From Pyropia yezoensis (lineage: Eukaryota; Rhodophyta; Bangiophyceae; Bangiales; Bangiaceae), in the NCBI GenBank assembly GCA_009829735.1, contig CM020620.1:2793447-2857446 (forward strand): a DNA stretch of 64,000 nt, given 5' to 3'. The notes beneath the pieces were generated by a model. It saw nothing but the letters and a program-made list of their open reading frames with translations, was not told where the DNA came from and searched no databases. This document shows, one piece after another, positions 1 to 11,532 of this stretch. Both the position numbers and the translations under genes were made by a program. Position 1 is the stretch's first letter; each line of letters opens with the position of its first letter.

Positions 1-340
1 ACCCCCGCGCTCACTGGACGGCGGGGAGTGTGGCGGCGCGCGGTAGCCGCGCCCTAGCCGTAACGTGGAGGGGGCGCAGCGCGAGTGGCCCGCGCCGCGC
101 ACCACCCGCTCCACCCCCCGCCCCCCCCCCACCCCCGACCCCCCCCCAACCGTCCAAAGGTAGAGTGCAACACCACGCCCTCACAATCCCGCCCCACCCT
201 CCTCCCCCCGGGCGTGGGGGAAGGCTCACCCCATGGGCCGCGGCGTCATTGGCCGCTCCTCCGTGACGGGCGGGCACGCCCAGTCCTCCCCCGCCGGCCG
301 GCCGCGGGACGGGTAGGACGAAAAGGTCGGGAGCAGGCGC

Positions 341-374
<34 letters not shown>

Positions 375-1296
375 CCGCCGCCGCCGCCGCCGCCGGGTCG
401 TCCCGTCCCGGCAGCGTCGCGTACCCCCCCGCGTTGCCGCGTCCCAGGTAGTCGGCCGCCGAAAAGACCGTCGCCACATACGCGCCGGTCGGCCACTCCA
501 TGTCCGCGCGGCAGCTGCAGCGGAAGGAGAGAGGGGTCGCCGGTGCTGGGTGCTCCGGAGAGGGGGGGTGGGAGTGGCCGCCCGCACTGCACCCCAGGTT
601 GGCGAACAGAGGTCGTTGGCCGCGCCTTCACGGGCACGTGGGCGCAGTGTGGGGGAGTGGTGCACGCCCTGGCGAGAAGCGCGGGAGTGCCCTCCCTATC
701 GAGAGAGGGCGAGGGGTGCCCTCCCTTCTCGCGTCAGCAGCGGGGGGGGGGAAGAGTCCCCGCGGCCAGAGTGGATGGGTGCCGTGCGTGGGGGTGCACG
801 CTCCCGCGAGAGAGGGGGGTGTGAGTCCTCCCTTGTCAGAGAGGGACGGGTGCCCGCCTCTTTGGGGTTGGCGACTGGGTGGGAGGGCACATCGCCCAGC
901 GGCCGCCTTGCAGCTACGCTGCCTCTTCAGCAGAAGCAGTGGAGACTTGGGGTCCATCGCCGCCGCCGCCGCTGCCGCCACCACCGCCGCCGCTGTTGCC
1001 GCTGCCGCCACCACCGCCGCCGCTGTTGCCGCCGCCGCTGCCGTCGCCCCGCCGTCACTGGCCGCTGTCACCACTGCCGGTGAGGTCCGACGCGGAGGGG
1101 ACGGCGGAGCGGGCGGCGGAGGGGGGCCGGGGCCGCTTCCAGGACACTGCGGCCAGTAGCTGCTGTTGAGGTTGCGGCAGCGATGTGGCCCCCCACCCCC
1201 AGCACCGTCGCAGCAACAGGCACCGCCGCCACAGCGGCGGCTCTCGACCAGCGCACCGAGCGGCGTGCCATACACATGCTCACGCGCGCGCGCGAC
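1..1296. other. GC-rich low-complexity region without a convincing gene
   Basis: All six frames stay open for long distances here only because the DNA is almost pure G+C. The translations are Pro, Gly, Arg and Ala runs with no domain. A run of 31 C occupies 343-373 and is followed by a CCG trinucleotide tract. A second CCG/CCA microsatellite lies at about 955-1060. I see no gene that can be supported. Confidence 0.6.
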
Positions 1297-1839
1297 CTAG
1301 TCGGCTGAACATTTGCACGGCCCTGATCCAGACGGGGGCGCCACATTGCAGCGGGGGCACGATTCAGTGGCGAAGGGGCGAGAATCCCCGACCCGCGTAG
1401 CAACCGCCACCCAGGCGGCATCTACGACCGCAGGAGTGGTCCACTTAACACCGCGAGGACGCCTGCCAACCTCCCGGCCCGGAGGAGCTCCCTCTGCCGG
1501 CCACTCGTACGTCAGCAGGGGCCGATGGGAAGGATAAAATCGCATCAGGAGAGGCCGTTGGTGCGGTTGAAACCGGGAGCGGCGTCGATGTGCCTCCTCA
1601 CAGTTCCCGTCAAGAAAGTCATCACAACAGGCTTCAAAGCACCTGACAAACCGCCGCGTTGTCCTTACGGTTACATTGTCGCCGGCTAGTGAGGGCGCCG
1701 GCTCGTCAATACTGACCCAGACGGCCCCGGGCCATCTTGGATCAGCGTCAGCATCGACGAGAGACAGGAGGGTCTCGTCGACTTGCTGTGGTAGCCCCGT
1801 GTCCGCTCGTACGGCTCCGCGCAGCCGGTCATGTGACAT
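1297..1839 (-). CDS. Hypothetical protein with C-terminal CPRCN motif
   Basis: A 180-residue frame starting at the first ATG on the minus strand (1839). It has balanced amino-acid composition, unlike the neighbouring shadow frames. No known family was recognised. Near the C-terminus it has a segment ending VGDSRPFATESCPRCN, followed by a further CKC, so four cysteines could form a small zinc ribbon. The last ~25 residues of this segment are also found at 25775-25897 on the other strand, with matching nucleotides, which argues that the frame is really translated. The frame stays open upstream of 1839 without another ATG, so an upstream exon is possible. Function is unknown. Confidence 0.45.
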   Translation of the reverse strand: MSHDRLRGAVRADTGLPQQVDETLLSLVDADADPRWPGAVWVSIDEPAPSLAGDNVTVRTTRRFVRCFEACCDDFLDGNCEEAHRRRSRFQPHQRPLLMRFYPSHRPLLTYEWPAEGAPPGREVGRRPRGVKWTTPAVVDAAWVAVATRVGDSRPFATESCPRCNVAPPSGSGPCKCSAD

Positions 1840-2810
1840 CCGTCCGCCGGCCGGCCGCACGTGCGAATCCAACAGTGCCCGGCGGTGCCGTCGCGGCCTC
1901 TTCCCGTGTGGTGGTGGGCACGGGCAACGGAAGTCCTCTCCCGGGAACGGGCGAGCACACAGCCGGAGGGGACCCGTCTACCGCCCAGCCGTTGTCCGGC
2001 AAAGAGGTGTCGGAGCGCTGGGGCGGCAGCAGCCGCCGAGTCGGGTGGCACCACCAAGGAGAGGCGGCGCCTGCACGTGGCCACCTGTCTGTGTCTCTCT
2101 TGCGTGGTCTTTCACTTTTTCTATGTGTGTTGCCGCCTGTTTTCAACCAATGGGATGTGTATACTTTTAACTGTGCGACCGCTCCGAGCTGGGCGTGCCC
2201 CACGGCCCCACGGCCACTCCAGTGTAAATACCGGGCCGGGTCGAGCAGGGGCCGCTGCTCAGGGAGCGGGACCACCTCGATGTGGGCATGGATTGGTCTG
2301 TGCGCCACTTCAGCTCGAGCACGAAGCCCCACCGCGCGTGAGGAGAGGGTAAGGACACGCCTACTGTACCTCGGCGTGGGCAGGTGCACGCCCACCCAAT
2401 GGCTGGCCAGCTCCGCCGCGTGGCGGGTGGTGGTTTACCAATATGCGTGTCACAATATTGTGTGGTGGTGCCCTACACCAGTGTGAGAGCCACGAGACAC
2501 TGTCGGTCGGTTGCCACTGTCGGTTGGCGGTGGCGTATCGCAGTCGCACTGACTCCCTTTAGGGGTGGCCGGCTGGCTGGTCGTTGGCTCGGACCACCCC
2601 TACCCCCCCCTGCACCTCCCCGGAACTTCACCCCGTTCCCAGTACCGTCGTCACTGTGTCTCTGGCACCGGCACCGTGCCACCCCCTCTTCTCTTCCCTC
2701 TTGCCCGCCCGACTCACATTGCCACCACCTTTGTCCTCGCTGACGGCTTCACTCTCGCGGTCTTACCCACACACCCTCCCTCTCCCACCCACCACAGTCC
2801 CCTCGGCAGG
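1840..2810. other. Intergenic, candidate divergent promoter region
   Basis: This stretch separates the minus-strand CPRCN gene from the plus-strand BRCT gene, so it should hold both promoters. The final ~150 bases before 2811 are pyrimidine-rich, as expected of a 5' leader. No clear TATA box or other site was recognised. Confidence 0.3.
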
Positions 2811-4073
2811 ATGGGGGCAGAGCACAGAGGCGGTCGTGCGGCTACTCGTTCCACCCGTGACCGATCGCCCGATACGGGCGAAGACCGTGGGGCACGAGCT
2901 ACAGCTACACATGGGGCGGGCGAACGAGAGGCGGCCGGCAAGAGAAAGAGGCCGGAGAGGCAGGCCGGCGCCCGGGGGGGGCGCTCTGCTGGGCAGCGGG
3001 CAGTAGCAGTGGGCAACGGCAACAGCAACCGGGCCAATGGCAAGGATCCAGCCAAGGGTCCCGGCACAGCCGCTGGTCCGTCGGTGGTGCGCCGTGTGGC
3101 GGTATCCGGTGGTAGGCGTGTGCCCTCAAGATCCGCCAACGCACCTGTTTACGACAGGGGCGGCGACGGTAACTGTGGCAGCGATTGTGGCAGCGACAGT
3201 GGCAGCGACAGTGGCAGTGGCAGTGGCAGTGGCGACAGTGGCGACAGTGGCGACAATGGCAGCGGCAGTGACAATGCGCACGCTGGGGGTGGTCGCGGCG
3301 GACGAGTCGGTACGAATGACGCGACGCCCGGGGGCTGTGTGAGGGGGCCAGGGACCGCCCCTGACGGTGCCCCCAATGACACGGGCCGCCCCCGTGCACG
3401 CGAATCGCTCGGGACAACCCCCAGTTCACATCGACAAGGGCCGGGCGTCGTCCGTTCGTCTTGGAGCCGTGGAGACGAGGCATTGAACACCACTGCTGTG
3501 CGGGCTGTAGCGACTATTGGTGACTGTGAGGTCGTCGAGACCCCGCTCAATTCTGTTGGCCAGGAAGGGGCGGGTCTGGGTCTCGTGCGGTACGAGGACT
3601 TGGACGTTTTTGTTGTCGGCCGTCGACCACGCCGGTCTGCCCGGCTACTGGTCTCTCTCGCTCACGGGGCTTGGATTGTCCGTCAGCGATGGCTAACAGA
3701 CTCTATCGCCGCCCGTATGTGGCTCCCATGTCGGGACTATGTACCCGCCGCTTTTCCAGGGGTCGTCCGCGCTCTTGCGGCACGCAAAGCCGGTCTCAAG
3801 CTGCTGGGGGGGCTGCGGGTGAGGATCGCGGACAACATTGTCATGAACCGTGCCGACATGCGCACTCTCGTCCATGTCGCGGGGGGTGTTGAGGACAACA
3901 CCGACAGCGCCGACGTGTCTGTCTTGTGTGGCAGGCAGACGGGGAGAGATGGAGGTGGTGGGGGGGCCGGTGGGGCGACGGTACGTGGGGAGGTGTGCCG
4001 AGTCAACGAGAGTTGGCTCCCAGACTGTATCGTCCAGTGGCAGCGCCTGTCGTATGCAGGCTACCGGGTCTAA
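2811..4073 (+). CDS. Tandem-BRCT domain protein (BRCA1/MDC1-like C-terminus)
   Basis: A 420-residue protein. The ATG at 2811 was chosen because it has an A at -3 and because the upstream in-frame sequence reads like a pyrimidine-rich leader. The N-terminal ~120 residues are Arg/Gly/Ala-rich and disordered. They are followed by a Ser/Asp/Gly repeat (about residues 120-160) suited to acidic phosphorylation. The C-terminal ~170 residues fit two BRCT repeats. The first has VVGRR...RSARLLVSLAHGAWIV and the invariant helix-3 Trp at residue 294 in WLTDSI. The second has GGLRVRI, a GGV turn and helix-3 Trp 402 in SWLPDCI, and the protein ends shortly after. BRCT pairs bind phosphoserine peptides in DNA-damage signalling. 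Here the usual Lys of the RTxK pocket aligns with Arg. Probably a nuclear checkpoint or repair adaptor; the orthologue is uncertain. Confidence 0.75.
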   Translation: MGAEHRGGRAATRSTRDRSPDTGEDRGARATATHGAGEREAAGKRKRPERQAGARGGRSAGQRAVAVGNGNSNRANGKDPAKGPGTAAGPSVVRRVAVSGGRRVPSRSANAPVYDRGGDGNCGSDCGSDSGSDSGSGSGSGDSGDSGDNGSGSDNAHAGGGRGGRVGTNDATPGGCVRGPGTAPDGAPNDTGRPRARESLGTTPSSHRQGPGVVRSSWSRGDEALNTTAVRAVATIGDCEVVETPLNSVGQEGAGLGLVRYEDLDVFVVGRRPRRSARLLVSLAHGAWIVRQRWLTDSIAARMWLPCRDYVPAAFPGVVRALAARKAGLKLLGGLRVRIADNIVMNRADMRTLVHVAGGVEDNTDSADVSVLCGRQTGRDGGGGGAGGATVRGEVCRVNESWLPDCIVQWQRLSYAGYRV

Positions 4074-7000
4074 AGGTAGAGGCGGTGACGGCGGCGGTGG
4101 TTGCGGCGGTAGAGGCGTCAGTGGTGGTGGTGACACCACGGCCATTACCTACAGCGCTGCCGTTGGGGCGGGTGCCGTTTACGGGGCCATGCCTGTCACA
4201 GTGGTGCACTGGGTGGCGGTGGCGGTTGGGCACAGTGCCAGGGGGTGGCTGTGACAAGTGGTGAGAGCGGACCATGACAGCAGTAGGGGGGAGCGGTCTG
4301 AGTGCGGCCATCCGCACCTGGTGGGGGTGCCGTTGTAGTACCGTTCCACACAGTCCGTTGCTGTTTTTCCTGGGGCCGCATACAGCGCACCTTCACTATA
4401 TAGATGCTTCACACAGTGGGGGGTACCCCCTGGCACACGAGCATAATGTCACACACACACACACCCTGTTTGGGGAACGCGTACGTGCTAGCCACAACAC
4501 CACAGGGCGATTCATGACAAAGACGCAGAAAGAGAGATGACCAAGAAACAAACGCGACAGGTGGGACAGTCACGTGGCGAGGCTGGCGCCAAATACACAC
4601 TCCGCCTGTGGTGCGGGGCACGGGGGACCGTCCGTAGGCCGTCAGGGCGCGGGAGAAGCAGGCGCCTGAGACGACGACGAAGATGACGACGACGGCGGCG
4701 GCGGCGGCCGCGGCGGTGGCGGCGGAATCATATCAGGTTCCAGCTTCGGAGGTTCCACCTTGGCGACCGGTACCACGTGTACCGGATGGACAGGCGGCTG
4801 CGGCCGAGGAAGCTGGCGCGGCGGCGGCGGCGGCGGCGGGGGCGGCGGCGGCGGGGGCGGCGGGGGCGGCCGCGGCGGCGCCGACACCGCTCCCGACGAT
4901 CGACGGAGCGCCAGTCGCGCCGATCGACGGAGAGGGGGCGGCGGCGGCGGCGATGGCGGTGGCGGCGGCGGCGGCGGTGAGGATGACGAAACTGGCGACG
5001 GTGACGACGGTGGCGGTGACGGTGACAACGGCGGCGTGACGGGAGGCCAGGATGACGACGGGAACTGCGTCCGAGACACGCGGGACGTCGGGGGCCCAAC
5101 ACCCGGCCCAGAAAAGTAAAGGGAACGTGCCTCCCATGCCCCAGTGTCACGCGGGTGGCCACGTGCCTCCCATGCCCCAGTGTCACGCGGGTGGCCGCCT
5201 GGCCGCTCCGCCGCCCCCATCTCGCCGCCCGGACGGCGGTCGCCGCTGGTAGGCCGCCCCGCCGGGCCCGCCCAAGTGTTATGCGGGTGGCCGCCTGGCC
5301 GCTCCGCCGCCCCCGTCTCGCCGCCCCCGTCTCGCCGCCCGGACGGCGGTCGCCGCTGGTAGGCCGCCCCGCCGGGCCCGCCCCCGTCTCGCGCGCGCGT
5401 ATCAGCCGCGTCCACGCAGCCTCGGCGGCACGCAGCAGGTCTGCGCACGCCGCCTCGACAGACCCAGAGCCGTTCTCGTCCCCGCCGCTGGTAGGCCGCC
5501 CCGCCGGGCCTGCCCCAGTGTCGTACAGCGGTCCTCCTGCTGACGCGACTACCGGCGGGCATGCCGACAGCACGCAGGGACACGGGTGTGTGGTGTGGCA
5601 ATGGCAAGAGCAGCGAGGGGGGGGGGGGAACCGCCCGGACAGGCCCGACCCATCCGGATACGGGCCGCGGGGGTCACGCATCGGCCGCTTGCCGCTGCGC
5701 ATATACCGCTGGTGGTTGTCCCGCGGGTCCATTGTGGCTACCACATGTGGAGCACCCTGAGGAGTTGTAATAATGGTGTGCGGGGGGTGGGGGTGGGGGC
5801 AACGGTCCTCGCGTCTGGCGGCGTCGGGCCGCGCCGTGCTCGAGTGGGGGAGGTCCGGAGGTTGGTACGCCCACAGCGGCGACGTCGATGGGAATCAGGA
5901 TAGCGGGATGCCGTCGTGCTAGTGCTAGGTGCCACATGTTGGCCGATCCGAACAAGAAGACGAGCACATGAACACGAGGCCCAGCCAACGCCCGTGTCCT
6001 GGAAATCACGAATAGCGTGCTGTGACGCTCCTTTATTGGCTGTGGGGACCGTGAGTCTCGATCTGAACGCTGATTGGTCAGAACTTTTCTGTTTTCTCGT
6101 CCAAAATCAGTCGGGGCAGACGCGCCCCACCGGGGCTGGCCCACTCACTGCCCCGCCGGACACTGTCGGGGCTGGCCCACTTACAGCTCCGTCGGACACT
6201 GTCGCAACTGGGAAGATTTGCAACGTGGCCGATGGCCACGTTATGTGAATGTGTGCCAGATCGAGCTGCTCAGACACTGCTGACCCCAGCGAGCTCGTGC
6301 CCGCGCCAGCACCCGTGTACATAGCTACCAGTGTTCCCGTGATCACCTGCCCACGGCCGCCATGCTGACAGTCGGATCACAGTGGTCCTTTCGAATTCAT
6401 GAGGTTCTTGGGTCTCCTGGTAGTGTACCGCTCTGAGCCGCTCTGAGGGGCACACCCTGAGAGGACCGGTTGCTGACCCTCCCGAAACGGGGCCAACCTT
6501 TTCGCATTGATTTGCACTGCTCGGGGGCTGGATCTGGCCCATGAGCGAACCCCATAACCTGTTGAGAAAATCGGTGAGGAAGGTGGTCCCTCACCACCCG
6601 CGGACGTCCCCTTCCGCGCCCGCCTTTGCCTTGGCACTAGTGCAGACGGACCGAAGGAAAGTTCCTTGTCCTCCCCCGGACCCCCGTGGTTAGCCCACGG
6701 GGCCCGCGCTCATAAACTCTCCCGGGAGCGCCCGCCCATCACACGATGGGCCTCACGCCCCCCTCCGCTCACCCTCCTCGGGATCCTTCGGCGGCCCTGC
6801 CGCCCGGGCATGCCGGTCACGTTGTCGCTCGGCCAAGCTGCTCGCGCCGGCGGGCGGGCGGCTGGGCGGCTAGCCCGCGCGGGGCTCGCGCGGCCGCCCC
6901 GCGCGGACAAGCCGCCCGCCCGGTCGCTCTCTCATCCGTTCGCCCTCTCCCGGCGGGCACACCTGCCCGCTGGGTGCCCTGCCGCGCACTCCCCCGCACC

Positions 7001-8143
7001 CTCACCCCCGATCGGTGACGTTTGCGCGGCGTGCGCTGGGCGACGGTTGTCCGGCTCCAATTCATTCCCGCGCCATGCCCACCCACGGTGGGTACAACCC
7101 TCCATGCACACAGCCTGCCGGTGGCCCACGTCCGCCCGACGCCCTGCGCTGTGGGGCTTAAACCCCGTCCCTTGTTCGAGCCGATTTTTCATGTTTGCGC
7201 GTGTAATCACGTGCTGGCAAACGCCGCGCACGGCTGTGTACGGGGCCCAAATTCGTGCAAGGATGCACGTTTTCCCCCGGTTACGTGCACAATTCACCGC
7301 ATTCTGCTCAGAAAAATGCTGCGGGCACGCGGCGTGCGCGAGTGGATGCTGCACTTTTCCAAGAGGGCCGCACCACACGTGTCACACGTGTGCAAGCATA
7401 CGGATCCTGAGCTCTGACAGTGTACCGAAGGCTGCACACTGGATGCAGGCGTGAGCGGCGCAGCCGCGCAAGGGCGTAATGGCTGATGGGGATCACTCTC
7501 CTCTGGCGATTTTTCGGGTACAATAAAAGCACACCTTGTCATCGATCGCGGTGCGTGGCAACTTGCTCATCGACTGCCGCCACTGCACTGGAGGTGCCAC
7601 TGCCTCTGACGCCGCCACGGTCACCGGGCCTGAGCCCACGTCACCGACAGACACAACACAGTGCTCAATCGTCATGACCGACAGAGACCATGCATTGGCT
7701 GTTCTTTACGGCACCAGGCGGTCTCTCCCCACGGTGCGTTACCCTCCCAGCAAAGAGGGCACCGTGCGCAGGCCCTCCTTGGCTATGAGATAGTCCCCGT
7801 CGCGTGGCGCCGCCGCATATCCCACGCAGCTGAATGGGCCTGGGCAAAGGACGGTGGACTGTTGCATGTGTCATGGAGAGGGTAAAACGCGCGCACGGGT
7901 CCTGCCGCGCAAAGCGGGAGGATGCTTGAGGCACAAACAGCACCGTTCCATTTTTCACAGACTACCTCTGTGGACATCGACTAAGTGGCTCCGTCGGAGA
8001 GCCCTATGAACAGTGGGCCTTTGCATCTTGTTTATACACACGCATCCACCTCACACACTCAGAAGCGAACACACACTCGCGCACCGAGTGTCTACGCAGA
8101 ACAGAGAAGAAACACAAACACGCAGACCAACAGCGAACTGCAA
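4074..8143. other. Gene-poor region with tandem repeats
   Basis: No frame here has recognisable domains. The long frames at 4642-5744 are Arg/Pro/Gly shadows of CGG microsatellites. A 36-bp unit is repeated twice at about 6132-6203 (GGGGCTGGCCC...GGACACTGTC). The part from 5900 to 8100 has more normal composition but only short, unsupported frames. Confidence 0.5.
5127..5530. repeat. Minisatellite cluster (36-bp and ~95-bp units)
   Basis: Two 36-bp copies beginning GTGCCTCCCATGCCCCAG start at 5127 and 5163. A larger unit of about 95 bp then begins GGGTGGCCGCCTGGCC at about 5189 and 5284. A third partial copy, containing CGCCGCTGGTAGGCCGCC, lies near 5483. Frames that run through it are repeat-derived. 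Confidence 0.7.
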
Positions 8144-9643
8144 TCACCAGCGCACCTGTGGAGCTACCTTCAGTCGAGCTAGGAGAACAGCCGTGATGTA
8201 GCTGTCTCTTTGCAAACTCAGATGCAGAGGGTCCGCCGTGTCAAGGTCCATATCCGTGAAGAATGAACACTTGACAAAACGGGATGAAGGTGGTGACTGA
8301 AGAGTAGTCTTCACAGTGGCGACACGTCCAAGTTGGAAGCTTGGGCCGCCGCGAACAGCCAGTTGTGGAGGCCCAAAGGCGTGGGACCCTCGGACACAGG
8401 AGACACGGCACGCCCTCCGCCCGCAGCACCCCCACCGAGTACCACGACGGCCACCGCCGGCACCCCGGTCACCGGCGGCACTACCACCGCCGGCAGCACC
8501 CCTACCACCGGCAGCACCCCTACCACCGGGCGCGTCACCACCACCAGCGGCATCACCACCGCTGGCAGCGTCACCACCACCATCAACATCGGCACCGCCG
8601 CCGCCGGAGCCACCATCACCCGCTACAACACGACAACCGGCAGCTCTGTCTCCGCCTTCTGCATCGGCCGGAGCACCGCCGCCGGCCTCCCTACCGCCGT
8701 CTCCTGCGCCGGTTGCAGCAACGACAGAGGTGTCAGTACCCCCAACCGTCTCCATCGGCGGCGGCACCACCGCGGGCCGTCGCGGGCCCACCAGCATCAC
8801 CGGATGGCGAAGTGCCGACACCATCACCGGTGCGACCCGGCCAGCCCCTCCGGCCCGTGCGCCCTCGCCAGCATCTCCCGCGCACTCGACACCGCCGCCA
8901 TCCCGGCCAACTGCTGCGGAACCGCGACCTCGGCCACCCACGACGGAGCTGTCGCCGACGACGTGAAGCGCACCACCTCCGAGCGACACGTCTGAATCCT
9001 CATCCTCTTCCAAGAGGGGGTTGTCAGTCTCGCGCCCCGCTCCCTCGACCATGACACGTTCGCCGTCCATGTCGCCAGCCTCGTAGTCGGAGCCACAGTC
9101 GGAGCCACTGCCATCGGTACTGCCCGGCCCAGAGGCGTCCTCGGCACCGTCCTGGAGGGTCATACCGACCTCGTACGTGCCTCCCTGGGAGATGCCGTGT
9201 GGTGCACACGCCAGGTTGCGGCAAAAGCAAATCCACGAGCCACTCTGCTGCCACGAGAGGTCGGGCAAAAAAAGGGAAAGGCCGTAAAGCACGACACCAC
9301 CGTCCGGCCACCGCAGGTTGGGCACCAACTCCTGCACGAGGTAGAAGGGCTTCGCGATGGCTGAAGTCTCCTCCTCTTCCACCACAATCGCCGAGACGAC
9401 CAAGTCGTGCGCCCTCTTCATCCGCTCCTGAACCAACGGAGACCGGAGTGGCCGCGCTGTTGTCGCCCTTGGCTTGGTGACCCCCGCAGAGGACACAATT
9501 GCCCCGCCGGCAGCTCGTGACCGGCGCTTGCCCGCGTTGGTGGCTCCAGCCCCTGGCCCGGCCCGCCCGGTCCGTCGGCGGCCGTCCACCGCCGGCACCC
9601 GGTAGAGTCTAAGGGCATCTCGGCCGTATGTCTTTGTGTACAT
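8144..9643 (-). CDS. Hypothetical protein, acidic then Gly-rich
   Basis: A 499-residue frame from an ATG at 9643. Residues ~1-170 have normal composition, including an Arg/Lys-rich N-terminus and a hydrophobic aromatic stretch (PNLRWPDGG...LFLPDLSW). Residues ~175-230 are acidic. Residues ~300-420 are Gly/Ala/Asp repeats. The last ~80 residues again look like ordinary coding sequence (FTDMDLDTADPLHLSLQRDSYI). No family was recognised. The Gly-rich middle corresponds to a GGC/CCA microsatellite, so part of the frame may be intron or spacer. Support comes only from length and from non-repetitive ends. Confidence 0.35.
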   Translation of the reverse strand: MYTKTYGRDALRLYRVPAVDGRRRTGRAGPGAGATNAGKRRSRAAGGAIVSSAGVTKPRATTARPLRSPLVQERMKRAHDLVVSAIVVEEEETSAIAKPFYLVQELVPNLRWPDGGVVLYGLSLFLPDLSWQQSGSWICFCRNLACAPHGISQGGTYEVGMTLQDGAEDASGPGSTDGSGSDCGSDYEAGDMDGERVMVEGAGRETDNPLLEEDEDSDVSLGGGALHVVGDSSVVGGRGRGSAAVGRDGGGVECAGDAGEGARAGGAGRVAPVMVSALRHPVMLVGPRRPAVVPPPMETVGGTDTSVVAATGAGDGGREAGGGAPADAEGGDRAAGCRVVAGDGGSGGGGADVDGGGDAASGGDAAGGGDAPGGRGAAGGRGAAGGGSAAGDRGAGGGRRGTRWGCCGRRACRVSCVRGSHAFGPPQLAVRGGPSFQLGRVATVKTTLQSPPSSRFVKCSFFTDMDLDTADPLHLSLQRDSYITAVLLARLKVAPQVRW

Positions 9644-9956
9644 TCAGGGTGCGAAGACCGGCAGCAGCGGCTGCTCCCTGACACGCCGCCTAAGTGGCAA
9701 GGCGCCAGGAGTGCAGTGGAATGAAGTGCAAGACAGAAGCGCGGATGCCTTTCATATTCTCGAAACAATATTGAGAAAAGCATTGGTGAGAGGCTGCCCA
9801 GAGCAGTCAGACAAATAGAGCGAAAATGAGGGGAACGACCCCTCCTCACACACACCGCCCCCCTCGTGGCCAGAATACCCGCAACACAACTCACTGCTGC
9901 GACTATGGGGCCGGCCCAACTGTCAGCGGGGCTTGGCATTGCTAGAACCGCTCCCC

Positions 9957-10319
9957 TCAAATGCGGCAGGCAAGACGGATGTCCTTCACCGTAATGGTGA
10001 CACGCTTAGCGTGAGCGGCGCATACGTTCGCCTCCTCCCAAACTTCCGCCAGGTACGCCTCACCCGCCTGCTGCAGCACCGCCACCGCCGACGACCGCAG
10101 GAGAAAGCCGGGTACCAGGTCCTCTGCCATTTCGTTCACTTGGCGTCGAAAAGGAGACTTGCTGATGGCCACGTGGGTGGACTTCTGAAACTTCTGAATC
10201 TCCCGCGGCGCCCGCGTCCCCGGGCGGTACCATGGCCTGGACTTGGTCGCTTCTTCGGTTGCCAACCTGCGAGGTGCAGCGGGAAGGAGTTGAGCTGGGG
10301 CTCCCTTGCGCCGCCCCAT
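9957..10319 (-). CDS. Divergent histone H3 variant, candidate centromeric H3
   Basis: A 120-residue histone-fold protein. From residue ~31 it follows H3 closely: YRPGT, REIQKFQKST, PFRRQVNEMAEDL, SSAVAVLQQAGEAYL and CAAHAKRVTITVKDIRLACRI match alpha-N, alpha-1, alpha-2 and alpha-3. The ~30-residue tail bears none of the canonical ARTKQ or ARKS marks. Loop 1 (LVPGFLLR) is unlike the canonical FKTDLRFQ but has the same length. Alpha-2 carries a Trp in EVWEEAN. A divergent tail and loop 1 on a conserved core are typical of CenH3/CENP-A, but the one-residue loop-1 extension common in CenH3 is absent. The stop codon is a TGA where H3 has Arg of IRGER. The next codons in frame (9945-9956) read G-E-R-F, so the ancestral end appears to be truncated by a CGA-to-TGA change. 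Confidence 0.8.
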   Translation of the reverse strand: MGRRKGAPAQLLPAAPRRLATEEATKSRPWYRPGTRAPREIQKFQKSTHVAISKSPFRRQVNEMAEDLVPGFLLRSSAVAVLQQAGEAYLAEVWEEANVCAAHAKRVTITVKDIRLACRI

Positions 10320-11532
10320 CTTGAAAGGTGAAGGCGTGCCCGGCGCCCCTGTGGAGAGGCGGGCGAGTGCGGCGGTTCAGCGCCCGCCGACGTGGTGGCA
10401 GTGGGGGCCGATGGTGACGATAGAGGTGGGGGGCGATGGCAGTCGCGGCGACGGTGGCGTTCGTGGTGGAGGCCACCGCGGTGGCGGTGGTGACAACGAC
10501 GGCGGCGGTGGCGGTTATAGTCGGGGTGGCAGTGGGAGCGCTGGTGGAGCAGCATCTCGGCAGCCAATTTGCCGCGGAGCCTCAGCCTCAGCAACCGGCC
10601 CGGGAAAGCACGTTCCAAGGGGAGGGTAGTCCGCGCCCGCAGTGGGGCTTGTCAGCAGGGATGGCAAAGGCTGCGTATGATCGCGGGTGAGGGGCTTTCC
10701 GCAGCCCCGCCCGCCCCGACTGGTGCAGCACGTAAAAATTCAAGCGCTTTGTGGGATCGGGGTGGCCCTGCGTCGGCGGAGGCTGACCAGGATAAAAGAG
10801 GTCATTGGGTATGGCTCTCGACGTGGGGGACGTTTTCAGAAAAATGTCCTTGGATCCGACGCCGTTGCGCAAAAACGATACGTAGGGGCCGAAAGATGTC
10901 GAGCGAGCGAGCACTCCAGGAGTCGCAGCTGTCGATGTTAGCGCTTTATTGATGACCCCCAGCCTGTGGGACTGAGCCAGTTGGCTCCCTCCGCCGTCCA
11001 AAATCAGAGAGTCAAATGCGCACCCAAGCCTCTTGGCCTGGGATCCCTCTCGCGAGCTCTTGTGGAATACTCCTAGCTCATGCATTGAGCGCTTTCACGA
11101 CAGACACCCCCTCCTCCCTCCCTCACGTTGCAAGGGTCGTGCAGGAGGGAATAGGCCTCCGCGCTGCCACGTTACTGGCGACGCATGGCCACTCACGTAT
11201 CGCCAGCAAGGGATCTCCGCGCGCGGCGGCGAGCCCAACTGCACGACGCCAGGGGCGCACGTCACGCAATCTCGCTCCCACACCGCCCCCGCCCCAGCTG
11301 ACCTCCATGCGGACAGCCGGGACACCACCCGCTCGAAGGCCACGAAACCAAGTCACCGTATCCCCTGTCCCCGCCACACACAGCGCTTGCAGCCGGATCC
11401 GGACATAGCAGCACCGGCCAGACGCCGCGCTGTCGTCTTTCACTTTCAGAGGCCCGCCCTGGGCACTACTGTACCCACTCTCCTCACGGCCGCCTGAACG
11501 CTGGCTGCCCCTCCCGTATCCGCTGGCGGACT
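10320..11532. other. Intergenic, no supported gene
   Basis: A GTG/GGC-rich simple tract lies at about 10430-10560, upstream of the histone gene. Frames at 10588-11085 (minus) and 11016-11497 (plus) have near-normal composition but no recognisable motif and overlap on opposite strands. I do not call either. Confidence 0.4.
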
